DNA of 64,000 bases from Symplocastrum torsivum CPER-KK1. Its GTDB lineage: Bacteria; Cyanobacteriota; Cyanobacteriia; Cyanobacteriales; Coleofasciculaceae. This document shows, piece after piece, positions 61,501 to 64,000 of the stretch (the stretch's first letter is position 1; each line of letters opens with the position of its first letter). Where the stretch lies: contig JAHHIF010000032.1 of assembly GCA_019358875.1 (NCBI GenBank), positions 1 through 64,000 on the forward strand, read 5' to 3'. The position numbers and the translations under genes are program-made. Under the pieces are notes generated by a model. The model saw only the letters and a program-made list of their open reading frames with translations. It ran no database searches and was not told where the DNA came from.

Positions 61501-64000
61501 AATTATTTTATTAAACATTGGAAAGAGCATCTTGGAGAAACCCTAAATCCTTTGCGGGATGCTTACTCGATTGGACTAGAAACCGGAGATTTAGAATACG
61601 CAGCTTATGCGGCTTGTGTATACTCCTACCATTCCTATGTATTGGGTAAGGACTTGGCAACGGTTGAGCGAGAGATGACAATGTACAGTCATGCTCTAAG
61701 CCAACTGGGGCAAGAAACAGCATTTTATTATAATCAACTTAATCGACAGGTTGTATTGAACTTGATGGGGCGGGCTGACGATAAGTGCCGTTTAATCGGT
61801 GAAAGCTATGACGAAGTAAAAATGTTACCTCTGCATCTGGAGGCAAATGCTCAAAATATTTGTCACGCTCTTTATTTTTACAAGTTAGTTCTTGGCTATC
61901 TTTTCCAAGACTATCAGCAGGCTCTGGAAAATGCTAAGTTGGTCGAAAAATGTCTTGATAGTGCTGTAGGAACGATTCCTCTCTCCCACTTCTACAATTC
62001 TTTAGTCCATCTTGCTATCTATTCTGAGGCATCTAAATCTGAGCAAAAACTCATCCTCCAGAAGGTGAAAGCCAACCAGAAAAAGCTAAAAAAATGGGCT
62101 AGATTTGCTCCGATGACTCATCTCCATAAATTTTATCTAGTGGAGGCAGAGCGGTATCGAGTTTTGCATGAAAAGACGAAGGTGATTGAGTGCTACGATC
62201 GCGCCATTGCCTTAGCAAAAGAAAATGGCTATCTCAACGAAGAAGCTTTGGCTAACGAACTGGCTGCCAAATTTTACCTCGCTTGGGGAAAAAAGGAAGT
62301 TGCCCAAGCCTATGTCTTAAATGCTTACTACTGCTATTTACGTTGGGGTGCAACCGCTAAAATAAGGGATTTAGAACAGCAGTATCCACAAATACTAAAG
62401 CGTTTTTCAACAGCCAATATGTCCAGAGATTCGCGCAAGAGCCTACCTGATACGCCTGGTAATACTTCAGGTGAAATCCTGGATTTGGCAGCACTGATGA
62501 AAGCCTCTCAAGCAATTGCCAGTGAAATTGAGCTGGATAAACTGCTTACGACGTTGATGAGAATTCTGCTGGAAAGTTCTGGGGCACAAACTGGCTATCT
62601 AATTTTAGAGTCTCAAGGAGAGCTGAGAGTCGAAGCGTCAGGTGAGGCTAATTCAAATCGGGTGATAGTGTTGCAATCGACTCCCGTTGAAACTTGCCTG
62701 CCTGCGTCGATTATTCACTATGTTGCAAGGACTCAGGAAGGACTGATTGAAAGCGATGTTGCCCGTGAAGGCAGATTTACCCAAGATACTTACATTCAAA
62801 CCTACCAGCCTAAGTCGATTCTTTGTGCGCCACTGCTCAATCAGGGGCAACTGATTGGGATTGTCTACCTAGAAAATAATCTAGCCGACGGTGTTTTTAC
62901 ACCCGATCGCTTGGAAGTGATTCAACTGCTCTCAACACAGGCGGCGATCGCGCTGACGAATGCCAGACTCTATACTCAAGTACAATCGACGCAAAATCGC
63001 CTGGATAAATTCCTCAATGCCATTCCTTTTGGCATATCCGTTCACGACGCCAATGGACAACTAGTTTACGCCAATCCAGTTGCACAGCAGTTACTCAATA
63101 TTCAAGATTTACCAAAAACCGAAATCGAGCAACTCTCAAAAACCTATCAGATTTATCGGGCAGGCACTGGGGAGAGGTATCCAGTGGAAGAGCTACCCCT
63201 GGCGCGAGCGCTCTTAGGTGAAGAAACACGGGCAGATGATTTGGAACTGCACGACAGTGAGCGAATCGTTCCCTTAGAAGCAACCAGCACGCCAATTTTC
63301 GATGAGACGGGTAGTGTAGAGTATGCGATCGCAGCTTTTCAAGATATTAGCGATCGCAAGCAAGCTGAGAAAGCACTCATCGAAAATGTCCGCTTAGAAC
63401 AGGAAATTAACGCTCAAAGAATTACACAAGAGGCTCTGCGGCAGAGCGAGGCACGCTACCTTGGTATTCTGGAAGACCAGACAGAACTGATTGCCCGGTA
63501 TCTGCCAGATGGTACCGTGACCTTTGTCAATGAAGGCTTCTGTCGATTTTTTGGACTGACCAAGGAACAACTCATCGGGCATCACTACGAACCTGTCGTG
63601 TTTGAAGAAGACCGCGAATATGTAGCCCGACTCGTTAATTCCCTGAGCCAAGAAAATCCTGTGATCACAGTTGAAAAGCGGGTGATTGTTGGCTCCCAGG
63701 TGCATTGGACGCAGTGGGTTAACCGAGCGATATTCGATGATTCCGGTTGCATTGTTGAATTCCAGGCGGTAGGACGAGATATTAGCGATCGTAAACTCGC
63801 CGAAGCAGAACTCGAACGGGCAAAAGATGCCGCCGAAGCTGCCAACCGCGCTAAAAGCATCTTCCTTGCCAACATGAGCCACGAATTGCGAACTCCTCTG
63901 AACGCCATTCTCGGCTTTTCTCAACTGATGAACCAGGACGCAAATCTCTTGACAGAACAAAAAGAGAACCTTGGCATCATTCATCGTAGTGGAGAGCATT
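58516..64000 (+). CDS. Multi-sensor kinase: Ser/Thr kinase-AAA ATPase-GAF-PAS-PAS-HisKA, cut by window end
   Basis: An open frame of at least 1828 codons that runs off the window. Residues 1-270 are a Hanks-type kinase with VIQKDINPSN (D128) and LIDFGLS (D147); the usual HRD is QKD. A large ATPase region follows with P-loop GYSGIGKS at 327-334 and a long helical repeat region to about 1300. GAF covers about 1331-1490 and two PAS domains about 1494-1620 and 1646-1760. The histidine-kinase dimerisation helix is NMSHELRTPLNAILGFS with H1789. The ATPase domain after it, and any receiver, lie beyond the window. Such proteins integrate signals in filamentous cyanobacteria. Confidence 0.92.
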   Translation, partial: MISLPDITIVSQIYESSNSLVYRGILNKNQQPLILKLLKEDYPAPAELYRYQQEYEIIRRLNLEETIKAYELRKYHNTQVMLLEDVGGESLKILIEKRPFSLPEFLHLAIKIADALGKVHQKNVIQKDINPSNIVLNSRTGQLKLIDFGLSTLLPQENPSLKSPNILEGTLAYMSPEQTGRMNRSLDYRSDFYSLGVTFYELLTNQLPFESVDALELVHCHIAKQPIPPHEINPEIPLTVSDIVMKLMAKTAEERYQSARGINADLETCLTQYKNGVIQRFTLGCQDTSPQLRIPQKLYGREPQIESLLTAFERTSLGQTELMLISGYSGIGKSALVQELYKLIPQKRGYFIKGKFDQFHRDIPYQALVAALQELVRQLLTEPELQLQQWRERIGRALGANGQIIIDIIPDVELIIGKQKTIPELPSTEAKNRFNLVFQNFIQVFCQQEHLLTKAPVVLFLDDLQWTDTATLQLLQLIMTHANTYYLFLIGAYRDNEVSATHPAMLTLSEMNKQGVIVNHLSLSPLNLNQVNEFIADTLKTECIHTQRLAELVWEKTQGNPFFVKEFLKSLYAEQFLKFDTNAGAWSWDLEKIITRSITDNVVELMTEKIQRLSESAQRILQLAACIGNQFDLRTLSIINENPQKETAHELWNAIQAGLILPVGDDYKLIQTDRESNELEITYKFAHDRIQQAAYSLIPSEDKQAVRWKIGQLLLQNNSPQILQQKIFDIVNQLNFGIEAINVQLERDKLAQLNLIAGKKAKASAAWESASNYLRIGLDYLSADSWSRQYNLTLELYVEAAEVAILSGKFEEMEKLASVVLQQARTLLDTVKIYGVKIQAFTVQNKALEAIETALSVLKLLGIRLPRNPNKLDILVELVRTKLSLVGRRVEDLINLPEMTDSYKLAVMRILSDVFSAAYVAAPKLFPLLALKQVSLSMKYGNTTLSAYAYATYGLILSGEAVGDIETGYQFGQLALRLVDKFNAKELKARTLFIVNYFIKHWKEHLGETLNPLRDAYSIGLETGDLEYAAYAACVYSYHSYVLGKDLATVEREMTMYSHALSQLGQETAFYYNQLNRQVVLNLMGRADDKCRLIGESYDEVKMLPLHLEANAQNICHALYFYKLVLGYLFQDYQQALENAKLVEKCLDSAVGTIPLSHFYNSLVHLAIYSEASKSEQKLILQKVKANQKKLKKWARFAPMTHLHKFYLVEAERYRVLHEKTKVIECYDRAIALAKENGYLNEEALANELAAKFYLAWGKKEVAQAYVLNAYYCYLRWGATAKIRDLEQQYPQILKRFSTANMSRDSRKSLPDTPGNTSGEILDLAALMKASQAIASEIELDKLLTTLMRILLESSGAQTGYLILESQGELRVEASGEANSNRVIVLQSTPVETCLPASIIHYVARTQEGLIESDVAREGRFTQDTYIQTYQPKSILCAPLLNQGQLIGIVYLENNLADGVFTPDRLEVIQLLSTQAAIALTNARLYTQVQSTQNRLDKFLNAIPFGISVHDANGQLVYANPVAQQLLNIQDLPKTEIEQLSKTYQIYRAGTGERYPVEELPLARALLGEETRADDLELHDSERIVPLEATSTPIFDETGSVEYAIAAFQDISDRKQAEKALIENVRLEQEINAQRITQEALRQSEARYLGILEDQTELIARYLPDGTVTFVNEGFCRFFGLTKEQLIGHHYEPVVFEEDREYVARLVNSLSQENPVITVEKRVIVGSQVHWTQWVNRAIFDDSGCIVEFQAVGRDISDRKLAEAELERAKDAAEAANRAKSIFLANMSHELRTPLNAILGFSQLMNQDANLLTEQKENLGIIHRSGEH

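Overview
The window looks like chromosomal DNA of a large-genome, probably filamentous cyanobacterium. The evidence is the many GCGATCGC (HIP1-type) octamers, heptanucleotide short tandem repeats, a PEP-CTERM protein, TPR and WD40 multidomain proteins, a multi-sensor kinase of the cyanobacterial type, and families such as DUF2301 that are mainly cyanobacterial. I cannot name the species.

Layout. 1-6005 is an accessory, conflict-type segment: an AAA ATPase plus DUF4276 pair resembling a two-gene defence module, a MITE-like element, a DUF4058 protein, and an EndoU-type toxin domain without a delivery region followed directly by a fusion of an immunity-like N-terminus to 46-residue TPRs. 6045-11085 holds a one-module NRPS (C-A-PCP-TE) with an unusual leader region and a SAM hydroxide adenosyltransferase. 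11413-20270 is mixed: DUF2301 membrane protein, SDR, YdcF/ElyC-like protein, dprA, a GH1 glycosidase and a sulfatase-like hydrolase, with remnants of a GH10 xylanase and a CDF cation transporter.

20326-37885 is the most interesting part. Three very large, overlapping synthase genes (NPD-NPD-KS-AT-ACP-ACP, KR-DH, KS-AT-DH-PPTase) are followed by a free ACP, a type I phosphodiesterase-like enzyme and an alpha/beta hydrolase. APS kinase (cysC) and a second alkaline-phosphatase-superfamily enzyme lie just upstream. Together the three large proteins hold every activity needed for iterative reducing fatty-acid-like synthesis, including their own enoyl reductase candidate and phosphopantetheinyl transferase. 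The design is related to PUFA synthases and heterocyst glycolipid synthases but differs from the classical form of either. A clear sigma70-type promoter (TTGACA-17-TATAGT) precedes the first gene.

38007-47787 carries ion transport genes (CrcB/FluC, MgtE, NicO), a paralogous pair of membrane-anchored coiled-coil proteins (one with WD40 repeats), a PEP-CTERM protein and a DUF4331-TPR-NicO group. 48323-53575 is mostly a minus-strand catabolic-looking group: M20 amidohydrolase, molybdopterin oxidoreductase and a glutamine-synthetase-like ligase. 53949-58069 holds a Uma2 protein, a methyltransferase remnant, an OGFr-domain protein, a CRTAC1-type beta-propeller and a coiled-coil protein. From 58516 to the window end runs an incomplete Ser/Thr kinase-ATPase-GAF-PAS-histidine kinase.

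A recurring oddity is gene remnants made of the head and tail of a gene with the middle missing (GH10, CDF transporter, SAM methyltransferase).
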